Below are positions 35,772-45,087 of a DNA stretch of 64,000 nucleotides, one piece after another; position 1 is the stretch's first letter; each line of letters opens with the position of its first letter. The notes under the pieces were generated by a model, which did not search any database, was not told where the DNA came from, and saw only the letters and a list, made by a program, of their open reading frames with translations. A program made the position numbers and the translations under genes. The DNA is from Castellaniella sp049651205 (GTDB taxonomy: Bacteria; Pseudomonadota; Gammaproteobacteria; Burkholderiales; Burkholderiaceae_B), in assembly GCF_049651205.1 (NCBI RefSeq), contig NZ_JBASBR010000015.1, positions 62,001 to 126,000 on the forward strand, given 5' to 3'.

Positions 35772-36665
35772 TCAAACTGCGGCAAAGCGTCGCGCCCAGT
35801 GCTCGGTTGCCAGGGGCCAGAAGCCTGTCGGTGTGTGGCAATCCACCGGCGCAAACCCGAGGGCAACCCAGGCCTGTTGCAGGGTGTCCAGCGGGGTATC
35901 CAGGTTTAATGCCGGTGCGTGATTTTGTTTGGATAACTTGCGGCCCTGGGCATCCAGCACTAGCGGAACGTGCAGCCACTGAAGGCAGGGTAGCCCCAAG
36001 GTCCGTGCCAGTTGGGCCTGACAGCCGCTTGAGCCCAGCAGATCGGCGCCGCGCACGACATGGGTAACCCCCTGCTCGGCGTCGTCCACCACAACCGCCA
36101 GTTGGTATGCCCATAAGCCGTCGGCCCGCCGCACAATGAAGTCTCCCACCTCGCGGCTGACATTCTGGGATTTCGGGCCTGCCCAGCGATCAGTAAATGT
36201 TTCTACTTGAGGATCAAGCAGAAAACGCCAGGCGGGCGCGTGCTTGCCGGGCTGCTGGGTAGGGGGGGCTGCCATGCCGGCTGCCTGCGGATGCTGCCCT
36301 GAGGCCTTCTGTGGCCGGCAGGTGCCCGGATAGGGGCCGGGCGGGCGTTGCCGCCGGGTGCAGTAGCAGGGGTACACCCGCGCGTTTTCTTGCAAGACCT
36401 GAAATGCGCGGGCGTACAGGGCCTTGCGATGGGTTTGCCACACCACAGGCGCGTCTGGCTGCATGCCCAGTGCCTGCAACTGGTGCAGGATGAAGTGGTC
36501 TGCGCCCGGCTCGGTGCGCGGCTCGTCGATGTCTTCGATGCGCACCAGCCAGCGGCCATGGTGTGCGCGGGCATCCAGGTAGCTGGCCAGGGCGCTTACC
36601 AAAGATCCTGCGTGCAGCGGACCACTGGGGCTGGGTGCAAAACGCCCCACGTAGGTGGGCGTCAT
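35772..36665 (-). CDS. gluQ: Glutamyl-Q tRNA(Asp) synthetase
   Basis: Attaches glutamate to queuosine in the anticodon of tRNA(Asp). The 297 residues correspond to the catalytic half of GluRS without an anticodon-binding domain. The class I signature is PSGPLHAGS at 13-21 and the second motif is KLSKQ at 243-247. A zinc site of the YPCYCTRR...CRP type lies near 100-120. It is 4 bp after smg, so the two genes are co-transcribed. Confidence 0.93.
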   Translation of the reverse strand: MTPTYVGRFAPSPSGPLHAGSLVSALASYLDARAHHGRWLVRIEDIDEPRTEPGADHFILHQLQALGMQPDAPVVWQTHRKALYARAFQVLQENARVYPCYCTRRQRPPGPYPGTCRPQKASGQHPQAAGMAAPPTQQPGKHAPAWRFLLDPQVETFTDRWAGPKSQNVSREVGDFIVRRADGLWAYQLAVVVDDAEQGVTHVVRGADLLGSSGCQAQLARTLGLPCLQWLHVPLVLDAQGRKLSKQNHAPALNLDTPLDTLQQAWVALGFAPVDCHTPTGFWPLATEHWARRFAAV

Positions 36666-36669
36666 GGGC

Positions 36670-37137
36670 TTAGTGCGAGAGCCGGTTGTCGTCGTCGGCC
36701 AGGAGCTCTTCGAACACCAGGTGGTCGACCTCGGCTTCCTGGCTCCAGAGCACCATCAGGGCCAGTACCTTGATCTCGGAGAGCGATAGCGGGAAGCTGT
36801 CGGCTTCTTGGGCGGTTTCGATGAGGATTTCGCGCAACGCGGGCGGCAGGCTGCCCGAGATCTCGAGGAAGGTGATGAAACCGATGGCTTCGGAGCCCAG
36901 GGCTGCGTATTCGTTGGAGGTATAGATACGCGTGGCCGCCGGGTGCGGGCCCTCAGGCAGTGCCAGCGGCAGGCAGCGCTCGGTGGAGCTGGCAAGGCTG
37001 CGCAGCCAGTTGAGGGCGTCATTAATGTCGTCGTGTTCGAATCCTACAGCCGCAAGCTTGCTGGCCAGAATCTCTGCCCGGGGGCAAGATTGAGGCGTGT
37101 AGTAGTTTTCGAACAAATAAACCAAAATATCGTACAT
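36670..37137 (-). CDS. smg: Smg family protein (DUF494)
   Basis: A 155-residue cytoplasmic protein of the Smg/DUF494 family, beginning MYDILVYLFENYY, with IYTSNEYAALGSEAIGFITF in the middle and EIKVLALMVLWSQ near the C terminus. Function is not established; in many proteobacteria it sits between dprA and topB. Here gluQ intervenes before topB and dprA is absent. It lies 38 bp after the MCC biotin-subunit gene, so readthrough from the liu operon is possible. Confidence 0.93.
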   Translation of the reverse strand: MYDILVYLFENYYTPQSCPRAEILASKLAAVGFEHDDINDALNWLRSLASSTERCLPLALPEGPHPAATRIYTSNEYAALGSEAIGFITFLEISGSLPPALREILIETAQEADSFPLSLSEIKVLALMVLWSQEAEVDHLVFEELLADDDNRLSH

Positions 37138-37175
37138 GGCGCGGGAGAGAACAAGTTGCCTCTAGTGTACTTGGC

Positions 37176-39200
37176 TTATTGGTCTGCCTCCAGTGCAATC
37201 AGGGTAACACCATCGCTCACCTGATCACCCACCGCATAGAACACCTCTTGCACCACGCCATCATGGGGGGCTTCGATGGTGTGCTCCATCTTCATGGCTT
37301 CCATCACCACCAATGCCTGGCCGTGTTTGACGTGATCGCCCGGAACCACGGAAACCGACAGGATTTTGCCGGGCATGGGAGCCGTCAGGCCGCCAGCGTG
37401 CCCCTCGTCGGCCTGGCCGGCGGCCAGTGCGATGGGATCTTGCCAGGTAAGCGTATGGCGCTGTCCGTTGGCAAAAATATCCAGGCGTGCGCCCAATGCA
37501 TGTGTGTCGGCCCGACACGCTTGCGTGCCCAGGCGGATTTGCAGCTGCCCGCGGGCATCACCGGCTTGCCAGACCAGTGCCTCTGGCTGCTGCCCGTCTA
37601 GCGCCAGTGTCCATTGAAGCCCTTGGCGTTGCAATTGTACGGTGCGCTCACCCAGCGGGGTCTGAAACACCAGGGTGCGTTGATACACATCCCCCACCCG
37701 CCAGCCATCTGCCTGTTGCCAGGGGCTGCCGGTGTTGCCCTGAGGCAGGCAGGCCTTGGGTTGCGTCAGCCCGCTGGCTTGCAGCACCATGGCGGCGGCC
37801 AGCGCCAGGATGGTGTCCGGGGTGACCTGTGCCGTGGGGAAAAGATGATCGTGTTCGCGCGGGATCAAACCGGTGTCGAGATCGGCCGAGACAAAGGCTG
37901 GGTTGTCCATCAGGCGCCCCAAAAACGCAATGTTGGTGTGCAGTCCTGTGGCGCGTACCTGTGCCAGCGCCTTGATCATGCTTCGCCGGGCTTCTTCACG
38001 GTCTTGGCCGTGCACAATGAGCTTGGCGATCATGGGGTCGTAATAGGGCGAGATGGTGTCTCCCTCACGCACACCGCCATCCACCCGCACCGGCGCAACC
38101 TTGAACGCGGCGTGGTCTGGCCAGCGCAGTACGTCCAGGTGGCCGATGCTGGGCAGGAAGTCCTTGTCCGGGTTTTCGGCATAGATGCGGGCTTCGATGG
38201 CGTGGCCGTGGATGGCCAGTTGATCCTGAGTGCGCGGCAGTGGCTGGCCGGCGGCCACCCGCAGTTGCCACTCCACCAGGTCTTCGCCGGTGATGGCTTC
38301 GGTGACGGGATGCTCAACCTGCAAGCGGGTGTTCATTTCCATGAAATAAAACTGCCCGTCGGGCTCGGCGATGAACTCGACCGTGCCCGCCCCCACGTAG
38401 CCCACCGCCTGGGCAGCGGCCACCGCTGCCTGGCCCATGGCCGCGCGACGTTCGGGCGTCATCCCGGGTGCCGGAGCTTCTTCGATCACTTTCTGAAAGC
38501 GCCGCTGCACCGAGCAGTCGCGCTCAAAGAGGTAGACACACTGCCCGTGCTGGTCGGCAAAGACCTGGATTTCGATGTGGCGCGGTTTTTGCAAGTAGCG
38601 CTCGACCAGCACCTGGGGGTTGCCAAAACTGCTGGCGGCCTCGCGTTGGCAGGAGGCCAGGGCGGCGGCAAAGACGTCGTCGCTTTCGACGATGCGCATG
38701 CCTTTTCCGCCTCCGCCCGCACTGGCCTTGATGAGCACAGGATAGCCGATCTTGCGTGCTTGTTCTTGTAAGAAGCCAGATTCTTGTCGATCGCCATAAT
38801 AGCCGGGCACCAGGGGCACATGGGCCTTGTCCATCAGGGCCTTGGCGGCCGATTTGCTGCCCATGGCCGCAATGGACTGCGCCGGCGGGCCGATAAACAC
38901 CAGCCCTGCATCGCCGCATGCCTGGGCAAAGGGGGCGTTTTCAGACAAAAATCCGTAGCCTGGGTGGATGGCCTGTGCACCTGAGCGGCGGGCCGCCTCG
39001 AGGATGACGTCGGCGCGCAGGTAACTGTCTTTGGGCTCGGGGCCGCCGATCAGGATGGCTGCGTCACAGGCCTGGACGTGGCGCGCCTGGGCATCGGCCT
39101 CTGAATACACGGCAATGGTGCGGATCCCCATTTTGCGTGCAGTGGCGGCAATACGGCAGGCGATTTCGCCACGGTTGGCGATCAAAAGAGTATCGAACAT
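37176..39200 (-). CDS. liuD: Methylcrotonyl-CoA carboxylase biotin-containing subunit
   Basis: Biotin carboxylase plus biotin carrier subunit (674 residues) of a 3-methylcrotonyl-CoA carboxylase, a step of leucine degradation. Biotin carboxylase motifs include KASAGGGGKGMRIV and FMEMNTRLQVEHPVTE. The biotinyl domain is at the C terminus with VMEAMKMEHT, biotinylated lysine K637. The ATG follows AAGGAAG. It is 9 bp after the carboxyltransferase gene. Assignment to methylcrotonyl rather than propionyl- or geranyl-CoA rests on the isovaleryl-CoA dehydrogenase and LiuR neighbours. Confidence 0.92.
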   Translation of the reverse strand: MFDTLLIANRGEIACRIAATARKMGIRTIAVYSEADAQARHVQACDAAILIGGPEPKDSYLRADVILEAARRSGAQAIHPGYGFLSENAPFAQACGDAGLVFIGPPAQSIAAMGSKSAAKALMDKAHVPLVPGYYGDRQESGFLQEQARKIGYPVLIKASAGGGGKGMRIVESDDVFAAALASCQREAASSFGNPQVLVERYLQKPRHIEIQVFADQHGQCVYLFERDCSVQRRFQKVIEEAPAPGMTPERRAAMGQAAVAAAQAVGYVGAGTVEFIAEPDGQFYFMEMNTRLQVEHPVTEAITGEDLVEWQLRVAAGQPLPRTQDQLAIHGHAIEARIYAENPDKDFLPSIGHLDVLRWPDHAAFKVAPVRVDGGVREGDTISPYYDPMIAKLIVHGQDREEARRSMIKALAQVRATGLHTNIAFLGRLMDNPAFVSADLDTGLIPREHDHLFPTAQVTPDTILALAAAMVLQASGLTQPKACLPQGNTGSPWQQADGWRVGDVYQRTLVFQTPLGERTVQLQRQGLQWTLALDGQQPEALVWQAGDARGQLQIRLGTQACRADTHALGARLDIFANGQRHTLTWQDPIALAAGQADEGHAGGLTAPMPGKILSVSVVPGDHVKHGQALVVMEAMKMEHTIEAPHDGVVQEVFYAVGDQVSDGVTLIALEADQ

Positions 39201-39209
39201 GGGGCTTCC

Positions 39210-40811
39210 TTACATTCTGAACACGCCAAAGCGGGTGGCTTCGACAGGGGCGTGGCGTGCAGCCGCCAGGCCAAGGCCCAGGACGCGGCGGGTGTCCGAT
39301 GGCGCAATGATCCCGTCATCCCACAGACGGGCGGTGGAATAGTAGGGATGGCCTTCGTGCTCGTACTGCGCCCGAATGGGTGCCTTGAAAGCGTCTTCTT
39401 CTTGTGCCGACCATTGGCCGCCCTTGCGCTCGATGTTGTCGCGCTTGACCGTGGCCAGCACGCTGGCGGCCTGCTCGCCACCCATAACGGAAATGCGGGC
39501 GTTGGGCCACAAAAACAGCAATCGTGGGCCAAAGGCGCGGCCGCACATGCCGTAGTTGCCTGCGCCAAAAGAACCCCCGATGAGGATGGTGAATTTGGGT
39601 ACGGAGGCGGTGGAGACCGCGGTTACCATCTTGGCGCCGTGGCGTGCAATGCCTTCGTTTTCGTATTTGCGGCCCACCATGAAGCCGCTGATGTTTTGCA
39701 GAAAAACCAGCGGGATGTTGCGCTGGCAGCAAAGCTCGATAAAGTGCGTGCCTTTTTGTGCGGCCTCTGAAAAAAGGATGCCGTTATTGGCGATGATGCC
39801 CACGGGCATGCCGTAGATTTTGGCAAAGCCGGTAACCAATGTGGTGCCAAAGCGCGCCTTGAATTCTTCAAACTCGGAGCCATCCACGATGCGCGCAATC
39901 ACTTCGCGCACGTCGTAAGGCTTGCGGGTGTCTTGCGGGATGATGCCATCGAGTTCGGCCGCATCGTACAGCGGCTCGGACCAGGCCTCTGGCTGTGCCG
40001 TGGCGGGCAGGTTGAGGCGTGCCACCGCGTCGCGGGCCAGACGCAGCGCGTGGGTGTCGTTTTCGGCCAAGTGGTCGGCCACCCCCGACAATCGCGTGTG
40101 CACATCGCCGCCGCCGAGGTCTTCGGCCGAGACTTCTTCTCCGGTGGCGGCTTTGACCAGCGGTGGGCCACCCAGAAAGATCGTGCCCTGATTGCGCACG
40201 ATGATGGATTCGTCGCTCATGGCGGGCACGTAGGCGCCACCCGCCGTGCACGAGCCCATCACCACCGCCAGCTGGGCAATGCCCATCGAGGACATCACAG
40301 CCTGGTTATAAAAAATGCGCCCAAAGTGGTCACGATCAGGAAAGACTTCATCCTGATTGGGCAGGTTGGCTCCGCCCGAATCCACCAGGTACACGCAGGG
40401 CAGGTGGTTTTGTTGCGCAATCTCTTGCGCGCGCAAATGCTTTTTGACGGTCAACGGGTAGTAGGTACCCCCCTTTACCGTGGCGTCATTGCACACAATG
40501 ACGCATTCAGTGCCACTGATACGGCCGATGCCGGTGATCAGGCCGGCGCCGGGTGAAGCATTGTCGTAAACGTCATGCGCCGCCATCGGCGAGAGCTCGA
40601 GAAAGGGGGTGCCGGGGTCGAGCAGCCTTTCGACGCGATCTCTGGGCAGCAGTTTGCCGCGGCTCAGGTGCCGCTCACGGGCGGATTCGCTGCCCCCCTG
40701 GGCCGTGTGAGCAATCTGCGCTTGCAGATCCTGGGTTTGCGCCCGCATGGCACGGGCGTTGTCCTGGAAATCCTGTGAGCGCGGGTTGATGCGGGATTCG
40801 ATGACGGGCAT
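39210..40811 (-). CDS. liuB: Methylcrotonyl-CoA carboxylase carboxyltransferase subunit
   Basis: The 533-residue carboxyltransferase moves CO2 from biotin to 3-methylcrotonyl-CoA. Characteristic stretches are GGTYYPLTVKKHLRAQEIA, VYLVDSGGANLPNQDEVFPD, GIIANNGILFSEAAQKG and GGSFGAGNYGMCGRA. The open frame starts at 40874; ATG 40811 behind CAGGAAA gives the usual N terminus (PVIESRINPRS). It lies between the thiolase and biotin-subunit genes with gaps of 14 and 9 bp. Confidence 0.93.
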   Translation of the reverse strand: MPVIESRINPRSQDFQDNARAMRAQTQDLQAQIAHTAQGGSESARERHLSRGKLLPRDRVERLLDPGTPFLELSPMAAHDVYDNASPGAGLITGIGRISGTECVIVCNDATVKGGTYYPLTVKKHLRAQEIAQQNHLPCVYLVDSGGANLPNQDEVFPDRDHFGRIFYNQAVMSSMGIAQLAVVMGSCTAGGAYVPAMSDESIIVRNQGTIFLGGPPLVKAATGEEVSAEDLGGGDVHTRLSGVADHLAENDTHALRLARDAVARLNLPATAQPEAWSEPLYDAAELDGIIPQDTRKPYDVREVIARIVDGSEFEEFKARFGTTLVTGFAKIYGMPVGIIANNGILFSEAAQKGTHFIELCCQRNIPLVFLQNISGFMVGRKYENEGIARHGAKMVTAVSTASVPKFTILIGGSFGAGNYGMCGRAFGPRLLFLWPNARISVMGGEQAASVLATVKRDNIERKGGQWSAQEEDAFKAPIRAQYEHEGHPYYSTARLWDDGIIAPSDTRRVLGLGLAAARHAPVEATRFGVFRM

Positions 40812-40825
40812 AACGGTTTCCTGTG

Positions 40826-42007
40826 TTACAGCATTTCGATGGCGAGCGCGACGGCCTCGCCACCGCCGATGCACAGAGAGGCAATCCCACGCTTGCCACC
40901 GGTTTTGCGCAGCGCACCGATCAGGGTGGTGAGCAGACGTGCGCCCGACGCCCCGATGGGGTGACCCAGTGCCGTGGCGCCGCCGTGGATATTGACGCGA
41001 TCATGCGGCAGATTGAGCTCTTTCATGGCAGCCATGGTGACCACGGCAAAGGCTTCGTTGATCTCGTAGAGATCGACGTCGTCGGCTTTCCAGCCGGTTT
41101 TGGCCAACAGCTTCTGGATGGCGCCCACCGGTGCGGTGGTAAACCACTGCGGTTCTTGGGCGTGCTGGGTGTGCGCCACGATGCGGGCCAAGGGCTTGGA
41201 GCCCAGTGCCTGCGCGGTGGAAGCACGCATCACCACCAGAGCCGATGCGCCGTCCGAGATGGACGAAGAGTTGGCTGCGGTGACTGTGCCGTCTTTTTTG
41301 AAGGCCGGTTTGAGGGTGGGGATTTTTTCCGGGATGGCCTTGAAAGGGCCCTCGTCTTTGTCGATAACGGTATCGCCCTTGCGCCCTTTGATGGTGACGG
41401 GGGTGATCTCCCAGCCGAAGGTGCCGTCTTCATTGGCCTTGCGTGCGCGTTTCAGGGATTCAAGCGAGAAGGCGTCCTGCTCTTCGCGGGTAAAGTGATA
41501 TTTGGAGACGCAGTCTTCGGCAAACACGCCCATGGCGGTGCCGCGCTGGTAGGCGTCTTCCAGGCCGTCCAGGGCCATGTGGTCGTACACCGTGGAGTGC
41601 CCGTAGCGATAGCCCTGGCGCCCGCGCAGCAGCAGGTACGGCGCGTTGCTCATGCTCTCCTGGCCACCGGCCACCACGACGTCGGCGGATTCTGCCTTGA
41701 TGATGTCGTGCGCCAGCATCACGGCCTTGAGGCCCGAGCCGCACACCTTGTGCAGCGTGCTGCACGGCACGCTTTTGGGCAGGCCTGCCTCGATGGCGGC
41801 CTGGCGTGCTGGCGCCTGGCCTTGGCCGGCTTGCAGCACGTTACCCATGATGACTTCCTGGATGGCGTCTCCGGCAATTCCGGCACGTTCGACGGCGGCA
41901 CGGATGGCGATGGCGCCGAGCTCGTGGGCCGACAGGCTGGACAGACTGCCCATCATGCCCCCCATAGGGGTACGGGCGGCAGACACGATGACGATGGAAT
42001 CGGACAT
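40826..42007 (-). CDS. Acetyl-CoA acetyltransferase (thiolase)
   Basis: A 393-residue biosynthetic/degradative thiolase. Active-site C89 (LHKVCGSGLKAV), H349 (GHPIGASGAR) and C379 (CIGGGEAVA) are all present, with NEAFAVVTMAAMKEL between. It can split acetoacetyl-CoA from leucine breakdown into two acetyl-CoA. Start behind AAGGAGATC. It is embedded in the liu operon between aceK and the carboxyltransferase. The chain-length preference cannot be read from the sequence, but length and motifs fit the acetoacetyl-CoA group. Confidence 0.92.
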   Translation of the reverse strand: MSDSIVIVSAARTPMGGMMGSLSSLSAHELGAIAIRAAVERAGIAGDAIQEVIMGNVLQAGQGQAPARQAAIEAGLPKSVPCSTLHKVCGSGLKAVMLAHDIIKAESADVVVAGGQESMSNAPYLLLRGRQGYRYGHSTVYDHMALDGLEDAYQRGTAMGVFAEDCVSKYHFTREEQDAFSLESLKRARKANEDGTFGWEITPVTIKGRKGDTVIDKDEGPFKAIPEKIPTLKPAFKKDGTVTAANSSSISDGASALVVMRASTAQALGSKPLARIVAHTQHAQEPQWFTTAPVGAIQKLLAKTGWKADDVDLYEINEAFAVVTMAAMKELNLPHDRVNIHGGATALGHPIGASGARLLTTLIGALRKTGGKRGIASLCIGGGEAVALAIEML

Positions 42008-42023
42008 GTTGATCTCCTTGTCT

Positions 42024-43880
42024 TTATGACAGCGGTGGGGCGTCAGGGCTAGACGTCCCTAATGATTGAGATTGCAGACGCCGGGCGGGGTCGTAGGGGA
42101 AAATATCTTCGATGCGGCCCTGGGCTGCACGTGCACGGCATTCTTGCCACCATTGTGCATCCAGAAGCTCGGCGTGGTGTTTCATGAAGGCGGCGCGCAC
42201 GCGGGGGTCGCCCAGCAGAAAGTGCTCGAATTCCTCGGGAAACACATCGTTGGCGCCCACGGGGTACCAGGGTTCGCCGGAGAGTTCGGCTTCTTCGTTG
42301 GGGGCTGGCGGGATGCGACGAAACTGCATTTCGGTCATGCGCTGGATCTCGTCGTAGTCGTAAAACACCACCCGTCCCAGGCGCGTGACGCCAAAGTTTT
42401 TGTATAGCATGTCGCCCGGGAAAATATTGGCCGCCGCCAGCTCGCGGATGGCCTGGCCGTATTGGCGCACCGCGGCTTCCAGGGCAGTGTCCGAGGCACT
42501 GGCAAGAAAGATATTGAGCGGGGTCATGCGCCGCTCGATGTAGACGTGCTTGAGCACCACCAGGTCGTCGGTTTCTTCGATGAGATTGGGCACTTCGGTG
42601 CGCAGGCCTTCCAGCAGGCGTGCCGAGAACCGGTGCCGGGGCAGGGCCACCAGTGAGTACTCCCAGGTGTCGGCCATGCGGCCAACGCGGTCGTGTTTTT
42701 TGACCATCTGGTATTTGCGCCGCACTGTGGGCTCGTCCATCCCCTCTTTGGCGATGCGGTCCCGGATCAGCTTGAATACGTAGGGATAGGACGGCTGGTT
42801 GAACACCGTCATCACCATCCCCTGGATGCCGGGCGCGTAATCGAAGTTGTCGGTGGAGTGCGCCAGATGGTGCAGGAAATCCCGATAAAACAGCGTTTTG
42901 CCCTGCTTTTGCAGGCCGATGGTGGTGTAGATCTCGGCCTTTGGCTTACGTGGAAACAAGGAAGACAGAAAATCCACGTACGCGGCGGGTGCTTCCATGT
43001 CCACCAGAAAATAGGCCCGCGTAAAGCTGAACAAGGTGCTCAGATCATCGCTGCTGTGCAGCAGGGCGTCCAGCTGCAGATGGCCCGACGGCGTGTGCAG
43101 CAGTGCAATGGCAAATGGGTGGATGGCGGTTTGGTTCAGCACCCGCCCCACGATGTAGGCGCCCTTGTTGCGGAAGAACAGCGTGTTCAGTACCTGGATC
43201 TGGCAGTCGGGAGCCAGGCGCTTGCCCAGGCCGCGCGGCAGGGTCTGGCGCAGGTGACGCAGGCCTTTGTGCGCCAGTTTTCGGGTGTCGGCTGGCAGGT
43301 CGTGATACGGCGCAGCCAGGCCAAAATCGGCCACCATGCGCACAAGGGCAGGCAGCAGGCCCTCGGTAAGTGGATAGTATGAGCGATAGGTGGAAAGGTG
43401 ACCATCGATGTATTCGGTGGAGATGGCCGGGCGCACAAACAGAAAATCGTTATTGAAATAGCTGCGGTGCAGGATGCGGCAGGAGACTGAGTTGAAAAAC
43501 GTTTCGGCGCATTCGGGCTGCAGGTGGCTGGCCAGCAAGCCGATATAGCAGGCCTTGGCGGCCTGCCAGAAGATGAGTTGGTCCGCGGTGAGGGCAGTAT
43601 CTGGTGCGGTTTGGGCCGGTGTCGTGCCGCGCAGCGCCTGTCCCAGCGTACTGGCGCATTCGCGTACCCGCGTGTCGTAGTACTCGATGCGCTCGCGCGA
43701 GAGTTGCTGGATGCCGTGCCAGTCGCCGGATTCGAAGAGCGACTTGGCGCGCTGGGCGCTGTAGCGAAACAGCGAGTAGTGGCGGTCAAAGCCCGCCAGA
43801 ATCATGCGCGCGACGGCCTCCGGGGTTTGTCCCCGGGGTGGCGCCGGCTCGATGTGACGATGATCGCCCTCGTTGCGCAT
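42024..43880 (-). CDS. aceK: Isocitrate dehydrogenase kinase/phosphatase
   Basis: A bifunctional regulator that phosphorylates or dephosphorylates isocitrate dehydrogenase and so sets the split between the TCA cycle and the glyoxylate bypass. The 618 residues show the family blocks HRSYFNNDFLFVRPAIS, PYVFKLIRDRIAKEG, KNFGVTRLGRVVFYDYDE and PEEFEHFLLGDPRVR. The frame opens at 43916, but ATG 43880 falls 4 bp after the previous stop and avoids overlap. It is somewhat longer than the E. coli protein. An aceK inside a leucine-degradation operon, without aceA or aceB, is unusual. Confidence 0.93.
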   Translation of the reverse strand: MRNEGDHRHIEPAPPRGQTPEAVARMILAGFDRHYSLFRYSAQRAKSLFESGDWHGIQQLSRERIEYYDTRVRECASTLGQALRGTTPAQTAPDTALTADQLIFWQAAKACYIGLLASHLQPECAETFFNSVSCRILHRSYFNNDFLFVRPAISTEYIDGHLSTYRSYYPLTEGLLPALVRMVADFGLAAPYHDLPADTRKLAHKGLRHLRQTLPRGLGKRLAPDCQIQVLNTLFFRNKGAYIVGRVLNQTAIHPFAIALLHTPSGHLQLDALLHSSDDLSTLFSFTRAYFLVDMEAPAAYVDFLSSLFPRKPKAEIYTTIGLQKQGKTLFYRDFLHHLAHSTDNFDYAPGIQGMVMTVFNQPSYPYVFKLIRDRIAKEGMDEPTVRRKYQMVKKHDRVGRMADTWEYSLVALPRHRFSARLLEGLRTEVPNLIEETDDLVVLKHVYIERRMTPLNIFLASASDTALEAAVRQYGQAIRELAAANIFPGDMLYKNFGVTRLGRVVFYDYDEIQRMTEMQFRRIPPAPNEEAELSGEPWYPVGANDVFPEEFEHFLLGDPRVRAAFMKHHAELLDAQWWQECRARAAQGRIEDIFPYDPARRLQSQSLGTSSPDAPPLS

Positions 43881-43884
43881 GGCG

Positions 43885-45063
43885 TCAGGCCGTCTCGCCA
43901 AAGAGTTCGCGGCCAATCAGCATGCGTCGGATTTCGCTGGTGCCGGCACCGATTTCATACAGCTTGGCATCGCGCCACAGGCGTCCGGTGGGGTTGTCGT
44001 TGATATAACCGTTGCCGCCCAGAATCTGGATGCCTTCGCCGGCCATCCAGGTGGCCTTTTCGGCGCAGTACAGGATGACGCCGGCACAATCCTTGCGCAC
44101 CTGACGGGCATGCTGTGAGCCCAGGCGATCCAGGTTTTTTCCCACCGTATAGCAATAGGCGCGGCAGGCCTGCAAAGTGGTGTACAGGTCGGCCAGCTTG
44201 CCCTGGATCAGCTGAAACTCGCCAATTGCCTGCCCAAACTGGTGGCGCTCGTGCACATAGGGCACCACGGTATCCATCACTGCCTGCATAATGCCCAGCG
44301 GCCCCGCGGCCAGAACGGCTCGCTCGTAGTCCAGGCCGCTCATCAGTACCCGTACCCCGCCATTGATTTCGCCCAGCACGTTGTCGGCCGGCACGGCGCA
44401 ATCCTGAAACACCAGCTCGCCCGTGTGCGAGCCGCGCATCCCCAGCTTGTCCAGCTTCTGTGCCACCGAGAAACCCGCAAAGGATTTTTCGACGATAAAG
44501 GCGGTAATCCCGCGCTGGCGGGCATCTGGGTCGGTTTTGGCGTACACCACCAGCGTATCGGCATCGGGGCCGTTGGTGATCCACATTTTGGTGCCGTTCA
44601 AAATGTAGTGATCCCCGCGTTTCTCGGCCTTCAGCCGCATGCTGACCACGTCCGAGCCGGCACCGGCCTCGCTCATGGCCAGTGCGCCGATGTGCTCGCC
44701 GGAGATGAGACCAGGTAAATACTTGCGCTTTTGTGCCTCGGTGCCGTTGCGATGGATCTGGTTGACGCACAGATTGGAGTGCGCCCCATAGGACAGCGCA
44801 ATCGAGGCGCTGGCGCGGGAGATTTCTTCCATGGCGATCATGTGAGCCAGATAGCCCAAATTGGCGCCGCCGTAGGTGTCGGACACCGTTACGCCCAGCA
44901 GGCCGAGGTCGCCAAACTTGCGCCAGAGGTCCATCGGGAACTGATCATTGCGGTCGGCAGCAGCCGCCCGGGGGGCGATTTCTGCCTGTGCAAAATCACG
45001 TACGGCGTCGCGCAGCATGTCGAGATCAGAGCCAAGTTCGAAGTTCAGGCCGGGCAAATCCAT
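43885..45063 (-). CDS. liuA: Isovaleryl-CoA dehydrogenase
   Basis: A FAD-dependent oxidation of isovaleryl-CoA to 3-methylcrotonyl-CoA. The 392-residue acyl-CoA dehydrogenase has MSEAGAGSDVVSM and WITNGPDADT in the FAD domain and the base E247 in SGLDYERAVLAAGPLGIMQ, the position used by isovaleryl-CoA dehydrogenases in place of the C-terminal glutamate. RQFG-type and QILGGNGYINDNPTGRLWRD sequences are intact. The start follows CAGGAGACTCC. It is the second gene of the LiuR operon, 24 bp after liuR. Confidence 0.95.
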   Translation of the reverse strand: MDLPGLNFELGSDLDMLRDAVRDFAQAEIAPRAAAADRNDQFPMDLWRKFGDLGLLGVTVSDTYGGANLGYLAHMIAMEEISRASASIALSYGAHSNLCVNQIHRNGTEAQKRKYLPGLISGEHIGALAMSEAGAGSDVVSMRLKAEKRGDHYILNGTKMWITNGPDADTLVVYAKTDPDARQRGITAFIVEKSFAGFSVAQKLDKLGMRGSHTGELVFQDCAVPADNVLGEINGGVRVLMSGLDYERAVLAAGPLGIMQAVMDTVVPYVHERHQFGQAIGEFQLIQGKLADLYTTLQACRAYCYTVGKNLDRLGSQHARQVRKDCAGVILYCAEKATWMAGEGIQILGGNGYINDNPTGRLWRDAKLYEIGAGTSEIRRMLIGRELFGETA

Positions 45064-45087
45064 GGGGAGTCTCCTGGGAGTGGGGTG

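Noticed and set aside
40823..42052. A 409-codon plus-strand frame antisense to the thiolase
   Set aside because: The minus strand encodes a thiolase with both active-site cysteines; the antisense product is Gly/His-rich and featureless.
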